Origin: Turnera subulata
Lineage: Eukaryota; Streptophyta; Magnoliopsida; Malpighiales; Passifloraceae
Assembly: GCA_028386065.3 (NCBI GenBank)
Contig: JAKUCV010000159.1
Coordinates: 4,557-68,556, forward strand
Length of the DNA stretch: 64,000 nucleotides
Reading direction: 5' to 3'
Made by a program: the position numbers and the translations under genes. Numbering within the stretch: position 1 is the stretch's first letter; each line of letters begins with the position of its first letter. Shown in pieces: positions 44,573 to 55,429 of the stretch. A model generated the notes under the pieces. That model was not told where the DNA came from. It searched no databases and worked only from the letters and a program-made list of their open reading frames with translations.

Positions 44573-45894
44573 TGAAGCGCCCCGACCCCTATTTACCGTA
44601 ACACAGTAAACACGTGCCGAAACTATTCATTATGATAGAACAGACAGTACAACATGCAAATACTATACAACATCAATACAACTGTCACCCACACTCGGGG
44701 ACCATTATTCAATCCATACACAGTGCTCTCAGCAGTAGCAGATAGTATCAGTAATATACATATCACAGGAAATCAGCAGTACAACAATATATAACACACA
44801 GCAGCGGAAATGTAGTACAACATCATAAGCAATAGAATAGCAGCGGAAGACTTATGCACATGCAACGGTGGTATGGATCCGGAGTCAGGTGGAGAAGAAA
44901 GCAGCAGCCATCGAACGTCGTACCTGAACTACGGAAACAACTTACCCTACGGGATGAAACCCCGCAGGCGAGGGGTGAGTCCGAAGTGCTCACCGACCAA
45001 GGATAAACAGTGATATGCAAGCAACCGTAATACTTAAAAGCAAACACAAATAAGCAACAACATATCTCAACAACTGAACCAAGGCCAAAAGAATGCTTAA
45101 TTATTATTACCAATTTTATCTTCCGGGCCCCCGTCACTGGACAAGCTAGGGTCGTACCTGGTTATTAATTAATTCCGGATACTAGGTCAAAAACCAATCC
45201 TCATATCAGAACAACCGGATATTCGGCATATCCGAGCCACCGCGGATATTCGGCATATCCGAGCCACTGGGTATTCGGTATACCCCAACCTCAGGTGACG
45301 TCATGCCAACCAGATATTCGGCATATCTGAGCCAGCGCGGATATTCGGCATATCCGAGCCACGGCGTCTGGGCTGATGTGTGTTGTGTTTGTTGTTTGTT
45401 TTGTTTTTTTTTTCCTTTCAAAAGAATTGCAGGAAGTGATTTGCAGGGAAGGAAGAGAAGGTGAAGTTGGTGGTGGCGTGCATAGAGTGGCAGATGAAGA
45501 ATAATTTTATAGACAACATAGTTATTGATAAGTCACAGGCTGAATAGGAATTGGCGGCTGAATAATTGAACTTCAATTATGCAGTTACTATGCTGCATGT
45601 AAAATGTGGCCCACCTGGACCAGAAAATATCCGGTATACCCACTTATCTTATTTCTGGTCCGATAATTCGAGAATAATCTCGGCTTTCTCCGAAGATTCC
45701 CGGACCCGGAAAAATTCCAAATTTGGTCCGAAAAATTCGCAGAAAAATCCTGAGCGTGGAACTATGCTCGGTTTCAGAATCCAAAGTTCGATTTACCATA
45801 ATTTAATTACCCAAGATTAAAAATCAATGGTAAATTACTGTACATTCACTTAAACAGTCCCGGTAAAAATGAAATTTTTACCTGGGCTGTTACA
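44573..45894 (-). repeat. Gypsy D 3' LTR (left), with internal deletion
   Basis: TGAAGCGCCCC to GGGCTGTTACA. Compared with the right LTR it lacks about 1.4 kb after the hairpin array (joint near 45,364, ccgagccacggcgt), which removes the intron-like segment and GC-rich leader. Confidence 0.9.
45212..45365 (-). repeat. Hairpin-motif array GGATATTCGGCATATCC (left LTR)
   Basis: Five or so copies of ggatattcggcatatcc, with variants gggtattcggtatacccc, each followed by gagccac. The right LTR has a longer set at 50,100-50,290. It occupies the same LTR position as the tatccc array in the A/B family. Confidence 0.88.
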
Positions 45895-45909
45895 GCCTAC
45901 CCACCTTAA
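45895..45909 (-). other. Gypsy D polypurine tract
   Basis: Minus strand aaggtgggtaggc next to the 3' LTR, almost the same as in element B. Confidence 0.75.
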
Positions 45910-45959
45910 AAGAATTTCGTCCCCGAAATTCACTCCGAAGCTGTGAACAAGTGCGGATA

Positions 45960-47747
45960 CTAAGAACGCGTATGCTCCTCAACTTCCCACGTGGACTCAT
46001 TCGCAGAGTGCTTGCTCCACTTAACCTTTACCATCGGAATAACTCTGCTCCTCAACTGTCTGTCTTCTCGGGCAAGGATCTGCTCCGGCATCTCTGTATA
46101 TGTCAGATCCTCTACGACCTCAACATCTACTGTGGTAACCACATGGCTCGGATCTGATCTGTACCTCCTCAACATGGAAACATGGAATACATCATGAATC
46201 CGTGACAACTCCTCTGGCAAGGATAATCTGTACGCCAGGGGTCCAATCCTTTCCACAACCTCATACGGTCCAATGTACCTGGGACTCAGCTTCCCTCTTT
46301 TCCTGAATCTGATAACACCTTTCCACGGTGCAACTCGGAGGAAAACTTGTTCTCCCACTTGGTACTCCATCTCACGACGATGCTTATTGGCATAGCTCTT
46401 CTGTCGGTCTTGTGCTGCTCTCATACTCTGCTTCACTGTCTGAATCTTGTCAACAGTCTGCTTAACCAAATCTGGACCAACGATCAAACGAAGACCTTCT
46501 TCATCCCAGCAAACTGGACTTCGGCACTTCCTTCCGTAGAGAGCTTCAAACGGAGGCATGCCAATACTGGAGTGATAACTGTTGTTATAGGCAAACTCCG
46601 CTAAAGGCAAATACTGGTCCCAACTCCCACTGAAGTTAAGAGCACAAGCCCTTAGCATATCTTCCAGTGTCTGAATAGTCCTCTCCGACTGTCCATCGGT
46701 CTGAGGATGGAACGCAGTACTAAAATTCAGCTTCGTCCCCAAAGCTGCTTGCAGACTCTTCCAGAACCGTGATGTGAATCTCGGGTCTCTGTCTGAGACT
46801 ATGGACTTAGGAATCCCATGTAGTCTCACAATCTCTGCAACGTACTGCTTCGCCAACTTATCCAAGGTGTCTGTCTGTCGAATGGGAAGAAAATGGGCTG
46901 ATTTTGTAAGTCGATCAACGATAACCCAGATGGCATCATGCTGTCTCCGGGTCAACGGTAATCCAACNNNNNNNNNNNNNNNNNNNNNNNNNNNNNNNNN
47001 NNNNNNNNNNNNNNNNNNNNNNNNNNNNNNNNNNNNNNNCAGACTCTTCCAGAACCGTGATGTGAATCTCGGGTCTCTGTCTGAGACTATGGACTTAGGA
47101 ATCCCATGTAGTCTCACAATCTCTGCAACGTACTGCTTCGCCAACTTATCCAAGGTGTCTGTCTGTCGAATGGGAAGAAAATGGGCTGATTTTGTAAGTC
47201 GATCAACGATAACCCAGATGGCATCATGCTGTCTCCGGGTCAACGGTAATCCAACTACAAAATCCATGGTAATCATCTCCCACTTCCACTCTGGCACTGA
47301 CAAAGATCTCATCTTCCCGGCTGGAGCCTGATGTTCAGCTTTCACTTGCTGGCAAGTGATACACTTAGCCACATACTCGGCTACATCCTTCTTCATGCGT
47401 GGCCACCAAAAATGACTCCTCAAATCCTGATACATCTTGGTGCTCCCGGGATGCATAGCATACGGTGTCATATGTCCTTCTTCTAGAATCTGACTGCGTA
47501 GGTCACCAACATTGGGTACACATAGGCGCTTTCCCAGCATCAGTGCACTATCCTCCGCTATGTGGAACTTATCTTCCTTTCCATTACGGACTTCTTCCTT
47601 CAGCTTGATCAGGTCGGGATCTCCATCTTGTAACTCCACAATCCAGCCTCTCAGGTTAGACTTGACTTCAATATGTGTCAACAAAGCTCCTGTCTCGTCA
47701 ACTGTCAAGTCAACTCCCATCTTCCTTAACTCGATGAGTGAGGACAT
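45960..47747 (-). CDS. Gypsy D integrase and chromodomain (interrupted by assembly gap)
   Basis: The 595-codon frame includes 24 unknown residues over the gap. Zinc-binding HPGSTKMYQDLRSHFWWPRM and CITCQQVKA; catalytic core MITMDFVVGLP, IVSDRDPRFTSRFWKSL and FHPQTDGQSERTIQTLEDML (DDE); then ISRIHDVFHVSMLRRY and a C-terminal chromodomain around VKVKWSKHSANESTWEVEEH, which in chromoviruses steers integration to heterochromatin. VGLPLTRRQHDAIWV to FWKSL appears twice because 216 bp on each side of the gap are repeated. This is probably an assembly artefact, and the real protein would be about 96 residues shorter. Confidence 0.88.
   Translation of the reverse strand: MSSLIELRKMGVDLTVDETGALLTHIEVKSNLRGWIVELQDGDPDLIKLKEEVRNGKEDKFHIAEDSALMLGKRLCVPNVGDLRSQILEEGHMTPYAMHPGSTKMYQDLRSHFWWPRMKKDVAEYVAKCITCQQVKAEHQAPAGKMRSLSVPEWKWEMITMDFVVGLPLTRRQHDAIWVIVDRLTKSAHFLPIRQTDTLDKLAKQYVAEIVRLHGIPKSIVSDRDPRFTSRFWKSLXXXXXXXXXXXXXXXXXXXXXXXXVGLPLTRRQHDAIWVIVDRLTKSAHFLPIRQTDTLDKLAKQYVAEIVRLHGIPKSIVSDRDPRFTSRFWKSLQAALGTKLNFSTAFHPQTDGQSERTIQTLEDMLRACALNFSGSWDQYLPLAEFAYNNSYHSSIGMPPFEALYGRKCRSPVCWDEEGLRLIVGPDLVKQTVDKIQTVKQSMRAAQDRQKSYANKHRREMEYQVGEQVFLRVAPWKGVIRFRKRGKLSPRYIGPYEVVERIGPLAYRLSLPEELSRIHDVFHVSMLRRYRSDPSHVVTTVDVEVVEDLTYTEMPEQILAREDRQLRSRVIPMVKVKWSKHSANESTWEVEEHTRS
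46752..47255. other. 216-bp exact-looking repeat on both sides of the gap
   Basis: 46,752-46,967 and 47,040-47,255 read the same sequence (cagactcttccagaac to caacggtaatccaac). This looks like overlapping contig ends not merged across the N run. Confidence 0.85.
46968..47039. other. Assembly gap (72 N)
   Basis: Run of N inside the integrase coding region. Confidence 1.
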
Positions 47748-47774
47748 CGAGTAGGTCGTGGAAGCATCTTCTGG

Positions 47775-49478
47775 TTATCTCCGACTCAAAGCATCTGCTA
47801 CAACATTAGCTTTTCCCGGATGATACTCAATAGTACAATCATAATCATTCAGCAACTCAACCCAACGTCTTTGTCGCAGGTTAAGTTCCTTCTGAGTCAT
47901 GATGTACTTGAGACTCTTGTGATCTGTGAAAATCCGGCATCTTTCTCCAAACAGATAATGTCGCCAGATCTTCAAAGCAAGAATCACTGTGGCAATCTCC
48001 AAATCATGTGTCGGATAGTTCTTCTCGTGTGGCCTTAACTGTCTCGAAGCATAGGCTATCACTCGGCCCTCTTGCATCAGAACAGCTCCCAAACCAAGTC
48101 CTGAAGCATCGCAGAACAGCACGTACTCCACTCTTGGCTTAGGCACTGTCAAGACTGGTGCTGTTGTCAGCTTCTTCTTAAGTTCTTCAAAACTCTTCTG
48201 ACAATCCTCACTCCAAACAAAAGCTTGATCTTTCCTCAATAGCTTGGTCATGGGTCTGGCTATCAAGGAAAAACCCTCGATGAATCTCCGGTAATATCCT
48301 GCAAGGCCAAGAAAACTTTTGACTTCTGGTACCGTCTTGGGCGGCTCCCACTCCAGAACAGCCTTTACTTTGGCAGGATCAACCTTAATCCCATCCCCGG
48401 ATACAACATGTCCAAGGAATGCAACTTCTTCAAGCCAGAACTCACATTTGCTAAACTTAGCATACAACTCCTTCTCTCGCAACCTCTGAAGCACTACCCT
48501 CAGGTGCTCTTCATGTTCTTCCCGATTCTTGGAGTAGATCAAGATGTCATCGATGAAGACTACCACAAACTTATCCAAGAACTCGTTCAGGACCAAGTGC
48601 ATCAAGCACATGAAAACTGCTGGTGCATTGGTCAAACCAAAAGGAACCACTGTGAACTCAAAGTGACCATACCGAGTGCGGAAAGCTGTCTTCGGTATGT
48701 CCTTCTCTGCAATCTTGACCTGATGGTAGCCAGATCGAAGATCAATCTTAGAAAATACAGTAGCTCCCTGTAACTGATCAAAAAGATCATCAATTCTGGG
48801 AAGCGGATACTTATTCTTCACTGTCACCTTGTTCAGCTGTCGGTAGTCCATACACATGCGCAAACTACCATCCTTCTTCTTCACAAAAAGGACTGGTGAT
48901 CCCCAAGGTGAAATACTAGGTCTGATGAAACCTTTCTCTAACAGCTCATCCAACTGTTTCTTCAACTCTTGAAGTTCTGTTGGTGCCATTCGATATGGTG
49001 CCATCGAGATAGGTGTCACTCCTGGCATCAAATCGATGGTGTACTCAACTTCTCTGTCAGGTGGCAATCCTGGCAAATCTTCTGGGAACACATCTGGAAA
49101 CTCCCTCACAACCATGATGTCTCCCAAAATCGGAGTCTGAACTTCTTCACCCTTGGCATGGGTCAACAAAGCATCTGGACCCAATGGCTTTATCCCAACA
49201 TCCTGATTAGCAGAGATACTACATGTGGTAGCAGCTCTCCCAATACCTGTCAACAAAATCTTATGTCCACCCTCGGAAGTCAACAACACTTCCTTGGTCC
49301 GACAGTTCACCATAGCACTGTACTTGGACAACCAATCCATCCCTAATATGATATCAAAACCTCCCATGTTCATCACGATCAACCGTGCAAGAAAAATCTC
49401 GCCATCATATGAAAGCGAAACATCTCTGCACATGTGGGTTAATCTGACCACTATACCCGCAGGTAACCTAACCGTCAT
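47775..49478 (-). CDS. Gypsy D protease C-term, reverse transcriptase and RNase H
   Basis: 567 codons, open. [14 protein letters not shown] is the end of the protease region. RT has [53 protein letters not shown] and the catalytic box [11 protein letters not shown] (FIDD form). RNase H has [46 protein letters not shown] and VVADALSRR. The upstream frame (49,468-49,692) is part of the same protein, broken by a stop. The integrase frame starts 27 bp downstream. RT and RNase H convert the element RNA to DNA. Long open frames suggest recent activity. Confidence 0.93.
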   Translation of the reverse strand: MTVRLPAGIVVRLTHMCRDVSLSYDGEIFLARLIVMNMGGFDIILGMDWLSKYSAMVNCRTKEVLLTSEGGHKILLTGIGRAATTCSISANQDVGIKPLGPDALLTHAKGEEVQTPILGDIMVVREFPDVFPEDLPGLPPDREVEYTIDLMPGVTPISMAPYRMAPTELQELKKQLDELLEKGFIRPSISPWGSPVLFVKKKDGSLRMCMDYRQLNKVTVKNKYPLPRIDDLFDQLQGATVFSKIDLRSGYHQVKIAEKDIPKTAFRTRYGHFEFTVVPFGLTNAPAVFMCLMHLVLNEFLDKFVVVFIDDILIYSKNREEHEEHLRVVLQRLREKELYAKFSKCEFWLEEVAFLGHVVSGDGIKVDPAKVKAVLEWEPPKTVPEVKSFLGLAGYYRRFIEGFSLIARPMTKLLRKDQAFVWSEDCQKSFEELKKKLTTAPVLTVPKPRVEYVLFCDASGLGLGAVLMQEGRVIAYASRQLRPHEKNYPTHDLEIATVILALKIWRHYLFGERCRIFTDHKSLKYIMTQKELNLRQRRWVELLNDYDCTIEYHPGKANVVADALSRR

Positions 49479-49692
49479 AAACTAAACTCTCACCCGTACA
49501 GTTATGTAGTATTGCAAAACTTTGCGCGATAAATGAATGCGTAGCACCAGGGTCTATCAAAGTATATGTAGTACTACCAAAGGCTGTAAAAGTACCTGCT
49601 ATAACATCGACGTCTAGGTGACCCCCAGCATGCTGATTCTCTCCAACCGGACCCATTCGTCTTACCCTATATGAGAATGTATATGCGTGCAT
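49468..49692 (-). pseudogene. Gypsy D aspartic protease N-terminal part
   Basis: GTFTAFGSTTYTLIDPGATH followed by SFIAQ is the protease active-site region (DPGA in place of DSGA, usual in this group). A stop after GESLVYDG separates it from the rest. Upstream toward the PBS there is no gag, so the first readable residues already belong to the gag-protease linker. Confidence 0.85.
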
Positions 49693-49751
49693 ATTATACT
49701 AACTCATGACAGACTATGCACAAATAATCACAGCAACACCCAAGGACCTAC

Positions 49752-49771
49752 TGCCCGCTCCGCTACCAAAC
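49752..49771 (-). other. Gypsy D primer-binding site
   Basis: Minus strand gtttggtagcggagcgggc next to the 5' LTR, shared with elements A and B. Confidence 0.8.
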
Positions 49772-52228
49772 TGAAGCGCCCCGACCCGTATTTACCGTAA
49801 CACAGTAAACACGTGCCGAAACTATTCATTATGATAGAACAGACAGTACAAAGGCGAGGGGTGAGTCCGAAGTGCTCACCGACCAAGGATAAACAGTGAT
49901 ATGCAAGCAACCGTAATACTTAAAAGCAAACACAGATAAGCAACAACATATCTCAACAACTGAACCAAGGCCAAAAGAATGCTTAATTATTATTACCAAT
50001 TTTATCTTCCGGGCCCCCGTCACTGGACAAGCTAGGGTCGTACCTGGTTATTAATTAATTCCGGATACTAGGTCAAAAACCAATCCTCATATCAGAACAA
50101 CCGGATATTCGGCATATCCGAGCCACCGCAGATATTCAGCATATCCGAGCCACTGGGTATTCGGTATACCCCAACCTCAGGCGACGTCATGCCAACCAGA
50201 TATTCGGCATATCTGAGCCACCGCGGATATTCGGCATATCCGAGCCACTGCGGATATTCGGCATATCCGAGCCACTGGGTATTCGGTATACCCTAACCAC
50301 AGGCATGACGGGCCAACCAAACCATAAACCGACCATAGCATCCCAAAATCAATTTTCAAACCATCGGGTCGTACCACTACTTCCACATGCCAAATATATC
50401 AACATCTCAAATCAATTCCAATCTCAATTCCAATTTCTTTTTCACAATTCCCACAGTCAATAGTTCAACATCAATCTCAGCATATTATCCACAGAATCAA
50501 TACCACAGTCCAAAATCAACAATAATATTCACAACAGGTATTCAACCATCAATCAACTATTCAGCAGTTCAATCGAACAACAAAGCACACAAAGTATTAC
50601 AGGCAACATAACAAGGGTTATCCATCCTCACCTTAGCCGATATCAACTATGAAATTGTTCAGCAAGTTCCAAGTCTGGTTCCTCAGCAAATGGTTCGTTA
50701 TCAACTCCTATATCAATCAATAATATGCACATATAAGATGGTATGCAAATGTCATGCTAATACTGTATACCGAAATTAAATATAACCTCGGCTAGGTTAC
50801 TCTCCCGGATTAATTTCCATTATTATCATCATTCACCATTTATTTCCAAGTGCCCAAAATACTATTCTATATTTACCCTATACCCGGGTATTATTCCGGT
50901 ATTTTATTACCTTGATAATACCCTTTCCATAATTTTTCTATAAGTATGTACTTTCCAAAATATTATTTCTTCAAATTATTATTTTTCTTCCATACCATAT
51001 ATTAGTTCCCAAAATTATCTCCTCAAAATATTTATTTTCCATTCCATAATATATTTGCCAAACCTCATTTTTATTTTCTTCCACTTTATTTCTCTTTCCC
51101 AGATTTTATTTTCTTCCTATTTCTTTTTTTAAAATCGGGCTGGACCAAAGCTAAGCCCAAACCATCAAGCCCAGAGCCAAGCCCAGGCAGCCAAGGCCCG
51201 TGTGGACAGGCCCGCGCCCTGGCCCAGTGAGCCCATGATTCCAGCCCATAAACACTATCCAAATTAAAAGCTCCAGCCCGACCCGCGACCCATGCTATAC
51301 ATCCGGGTCGAGCCTCTTCCAACCGGGTCGTGCTCACCTGCAACGACGGGACGGCGCGAGCGACGGACGGAGAGGGTAAGCACCAGGAGGAAGGCGGCGC
51401 GGGGAGCAGAGGCGGCTCGTCTTCCTCGGGCAGTGACGGCTTGCTGTCGCGACTAGGAGGAAAGGAGGAAGGAGGGGTGGCCGGTCGCGGTGGAGAAGGA
51501 GAAGAGGACGGCGGCGAGGCGTTTTGCAGGGAAGGCGGCCGGCGAGGAAGAGAGGAAGGAGAGGGGAGGAGGAAGGAAGGAGAGGAGGGTGTAGGTAGTG
51601 GTGTTGGGCGGCGGCAGTGGGGAGGTGACCGGTGGCGGCAGTGAAGGAAAAGAAAAGGAAAAAATAAATGGGGGTGGGGTTTGTGGATAGAACGACGGCG
51701 TGTGGGCTGATGTGTGTTGTGTTTGTTGTTTGTTTTGTTTTTTTTTTCCTTTCAAAAGAATTGCAGGAAGTGATTTGCAGGGAAGGAAGAGAAGGTGAAG
51801 TTGGTGATGGCGTGCATAGAGTGGCAGATGAAGAATAATTTTATAGACAACATAGTTATTGATAAGTCACAGGCTGAATAGGAATTGGCGGCTGAATAAT
51901 TGAACTTCAATTATGCAGTTACTATGCTGCATGTGAAGTGTGGCCCACTTGGACCAGAAAATATCCGGTATACCCACTTATCTTATTTCTGGTCCGATAA
52001 TTCGAGAATAATCTCGGCTTTCTCCGAAGATTCCCGGACCCGGAAAAATTCCAAATTTGGTCCGAAAAATTCGCAGAAAAATCCCGAGCGTGGGACTATG
52101 CTCGGTTTCAGAATCCAAAGTTCGATTTACCATAATTTAATTACCCAAGATTAAAAATCAATGGTAAATTACTGTACATTCACTTAAACAGTCCCGGTAA
52201 AAATGAAATTTTTACCTGGGCTGTTACA
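49772..52228 (-). repeat. Gypsy D 5' LTR (right)
   Basis: Lacks about 320 bp after gacagtacaa (49,852) that the left LTR keeps, but retains the region deleted there. It contains the stem-loop (49,859-49,880), hairpin array (50,100-50,290), AT-rich intron-like part (50,708-51,337), GC/purine block (51,340-51,670) and TATAAAA at about 51,838-51,844 in minus orientation. Confidence 0.9.
50708..51337 (-). other. Putative LTR-leader intron (gypsy D)
   Basis: Donor gttgcag|gtgagcacg and acceptor ttgatatag|gag on the minus strand, about 630 bp. Same position as the putative introns in A, B and E. Confidence 0.5.
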
Positions 52229-52332
52229 CATTCTTAGCATCAAACAATAGTTGGAAAAGCTACTTATCAAGTAAGTCGAACAAGTATGATTCTTATTCAT
52301 TTATCTATTTTTTAGGTTTTAACTTTAAGAAA

Positions 52333-52705
52333 CTGTTGGCCTTCCGTTTTATATCTAAATGTAAGAATATCAAACACATATGTTGACTTTGGAGACAAAG
52401 AATATGAATGCGAGTATTGTCGTGCACTTTTTTGGTTGCAAGAACATCTAAAACGTTCAAGCCGCAAAAAACCAAAGTTTGGGACTTGCTGTCTTGGTGG
52501 TTTTTTTTTCTACTATATTATTAGGCTTATAATATACGTTCTTCTGTTGGCCTTTTGTTTTATATCTAAATATCAAACACATATGTTGACTTTGGAGACA
52601 AAGAATATGAATGCAGAGTATTGTCATGCACTTCTTTGGTTGCAAGAACATCTAAAACGTTCAAGCCGCAAAAAAACAAAGTTTGGGACTTGCTGTCTTG
52701 GTGGT
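52333..52705 (+). repeat. Direct duplication inside the Helitron N-terminal region
   Basis: About 165 bp (from ctgttggcctt to gcttgctgtcttggtgg region) occurs twice, starting near 52,333 and 52,543, separated by a T-rich spacer. It duplicates the segment encoding EHLKRSSRKK-FGTCCLGG. Confidence 0.85.
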
Positions 52706-53581
52706 AAAATCAAACTATCCCCGCAAAGACCTGTGGCTCCCCTTCTTGAGCATCTTCTTAATCCTCAAAATGGCCCAGAGAGTATTAAATTTAGAGAAAA
52801 TATTAGAGCATATAATTCTATGTTTGCCTTTACATCCATGGGAGCCCAGGTAGATAAATCTATAAATGATGGTCATGGACCATATGTATTCAAAATTAGT
52901 GGCCAAGTTAATCATTTGATGGGTTCACTTCTGCCTGTAGAAGGTCAAGCTCCTAAATTTGCTCAACTATATATTTTTGATTCCTAAAATGAGGCTAGCA
53001 ATAGCTTGGCTGCATTAGGTAATGCCTCAAGTAATTCTTTGGATATGGAAGTTGTACAATAATTGATTGAAATGTTAAATAAAAATAATGAGTTGGTTAG
53101 TCTTTTTAGAATGGCACGTGATCGCCTTTCTAATGATCCTGGAACTCCTTTTAGTCTTAGAATAATTGGGAAGAGGCCATTTGATACAAATCAATATGAA
53201 CAGCCCACATCTGATGATATAGGTGGTCTAATTGTTGGTGACATTGGTGAAGTTCTTTCTGAAAGAGATATTATTATCCAACATCAATGAAACACCCCCA
53301 AATAAATTCACCCAACTAACAGTAATTACAGCAAACAGTACCACCAAGTGGCCATCATATAATGAAAGCATGAATTCACAACAGTAACGGTAATAAACAA
53401 ACATAAAATCACACTCCCGTCACCCGTTATGGGGACATCAACAATTACAGAGCGGAAGCATTTTCTAGATATTCAGTAACAACTTATGCAAGACACAATG
53501 CATGCTATTGGATCCGAGTCTTGTCTGAGGTTACGCCACAGTCGCCGGTATGCAAACCTAACCTGCAGGAACTGTGTGAGG

Positions 53582-53605
53582 GGTGAGACCAACCACTGTC
53601 TCACC
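53582..53605 (-). other. Conserved LTR stem-loop (solo LTR E)
   Basis: ggtgagac-caaccact-gtctcacc, an 8-bp perfect stem. Homologous place to the 6-bp stem ggtgag-tccgaagtg-ctcacc in B (17,143-17,163) and D (44,974-44,994). Confidence 0.7.
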
Positions 53606-54455
53606 GATAAACAAATAAACCGCAGTATACAAGCAACCGCAAATACACCCAAGCCAACACAGAAAAAAATAGAAGCACAGCAAGCACAAACATAGTATCG
53701 GTATCAACTTACCTGAACTAACTATACGTCAGACTTCTCATGGTTAAGCTAGTCTCATAAACTCACCGACACTTGACGATAGACTTACCAATTTTATTAT
53801 TAGGGCCCTGTCACGTAATAAGTATTGGCCGTGCCTGGTAGCCAGGTTAGCTAACCCCAGGGTACTCCCCGTTAATCCATAAATATCACAAATCATATGA
53901 CAAATAACCGAGTCCCGCAGTCCTCGGCGGGAGTCCCGCAGTCCTTCCTATAACAAATCAACTGAGTTCCGCAGTCCTCCCTATCAAATCACAAATCACA
54001 AGGCGACTACCATCTGGCCGTACCAATACCTGTCACGTGACAATCTAAATGTCTAGATGGTATACCCACTGTTTATTATTATTTCTTATTCCATTGTCCA
54101 ACAGTAACTCATCATACTTACTTTTCGAGCAGGCTCTCAGCCTCATAGCTCCTCTGGGAATTCAATCACAATGTTACAATATCGGGTCACTGTCACTATT
54201 AACTCAAATATCTCGTATCTCGTATGAACATCACAATATTCACATCAACATCACAAAGTTCAATAATTAACCACAGTAGTCATCAAACACATAACAATAA
54301 TCACAATAGCAGCCAGCAATAACATGACAGGCACGGCAAAAAAAAAACGATCAATCAAACAATTGGGGTATCACAGGCAGCATACCGAAGTTTATAAGTT
54401 TATATCCTCACCTGATACTCCATAGAAGCCGATATCTGGTTAAGCCTCGATATCC

Positions 54456-55373
54456 CTATATAAATAACATCCACAATCACTTACGATGCACAAGCAATAA
54501 TGATCATACATGAGGCCGGTTTTAGTACTTATTAGACGACTTGTCTTACTCCGTATCCAGTTTTATTATTTCCTTAATTTTCTTATGAAATCAATCTTTC
54601 CAATTACTTGGAAATGAACCGGTTATATGTCCTCAACCGATCTACTAATCATACGTAATTTTTAAGTTAAAACTAAAATCGAGCATTCAAGCCGATATTC
54701 CGGCCCTTTAGTCACTCGTGATAACAAAATATATAAATCCGGACCTTTTAATAATATTAGCCCAAAAAAATAATTACAATAGCCCTTTTTAATAGCCCAC
54801 TGAAAATTTAATTAAAAGCTTATTTTAATTAACCGTAAGCAAAATATAAATTAAAACCATAAATTAGTACTTAATTAATTAAATTATATGTCCATTTAAT
54901 TAACGTCGTTATAAGGTTCGGGTGTGTTAATGGGTCATAAGTAGTCCATAGGGGGTCCGATAATTACCCAAAATCCATTTCCGGGTTCACCGGAAAATAC
55001 CCGAGACTTCGCCGGAAAAATCCCGAGGCACCGGAATCTCGCCGGATTCCGGTCGATACTGTTCACATCCATAGTAACTCCATGGTTACTGTTCATCAAT
55101 CATCAGAACACCAATTTCACTCTACCGTGCCATCAACCCAACAACCAACACTGTCGCCATCACCACAGCGACCTTCCGGTGGCCGGAACTCCACCAAACC
55201 ACCATATCCAGTACCCAAAACACAACTAGCCACAATAACACCATTGACGACATTGCAGCAACCCCAAATCAAATCAGAAACACAAAACCGCAGATCAATT
55301 AATCAATCACAACCCCAAACAATCACATGGAAGAAGGAGACGAACATGGCATCAGCGACTTACCCCGCCGTCG
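54456..55373 (-). other. Putative LTR-leader intron (solo LTR E)
   Basis: On the minus strand, donor gacggcgggg-gtaagtcg-like at 55,373 and acceptor ttatatag|ggata at 54,456. AT-rich near the acceptor. The donor position is less certain than in the other LTRs. Confidence 0.4.
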
Positions 55374-55429
55374 GCGCGAGTTGCAGCGGCGGAGGAAAAC
55401 TCGACGGCACGTCTGAAAAGAATAGCGGC

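Larger units (their letters stand above)
44573..52228 (-). mobile_element. Ty3/gypsy chromovirus D (Tekay-like), gag deleted
   Basis: Target duplication cattc (44,568-44,572 and 52,229-52,233) shows a single insertion into the Helitron gene. Left LTR 44,573-45,894; right LTR 49,772-52,228, each with its own internal deletion. On the minus strand the internal region runs PBS, protease, RT, RNase H, integrase, chromodomain, polypurine tract. Gag is missing between the PBS and protease. DPGATHSFI, the integrase type and a C-terminal chromodomain suggest the Tekay/Del group. The assembly has a gap in integrase. Confidence 0.92.

Noticed and set aside
46774..47331. 185-aa plus-strand ORF across the gap
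   Set aside because: Antisense shadow of the integrase gene, lengthened by the N run.
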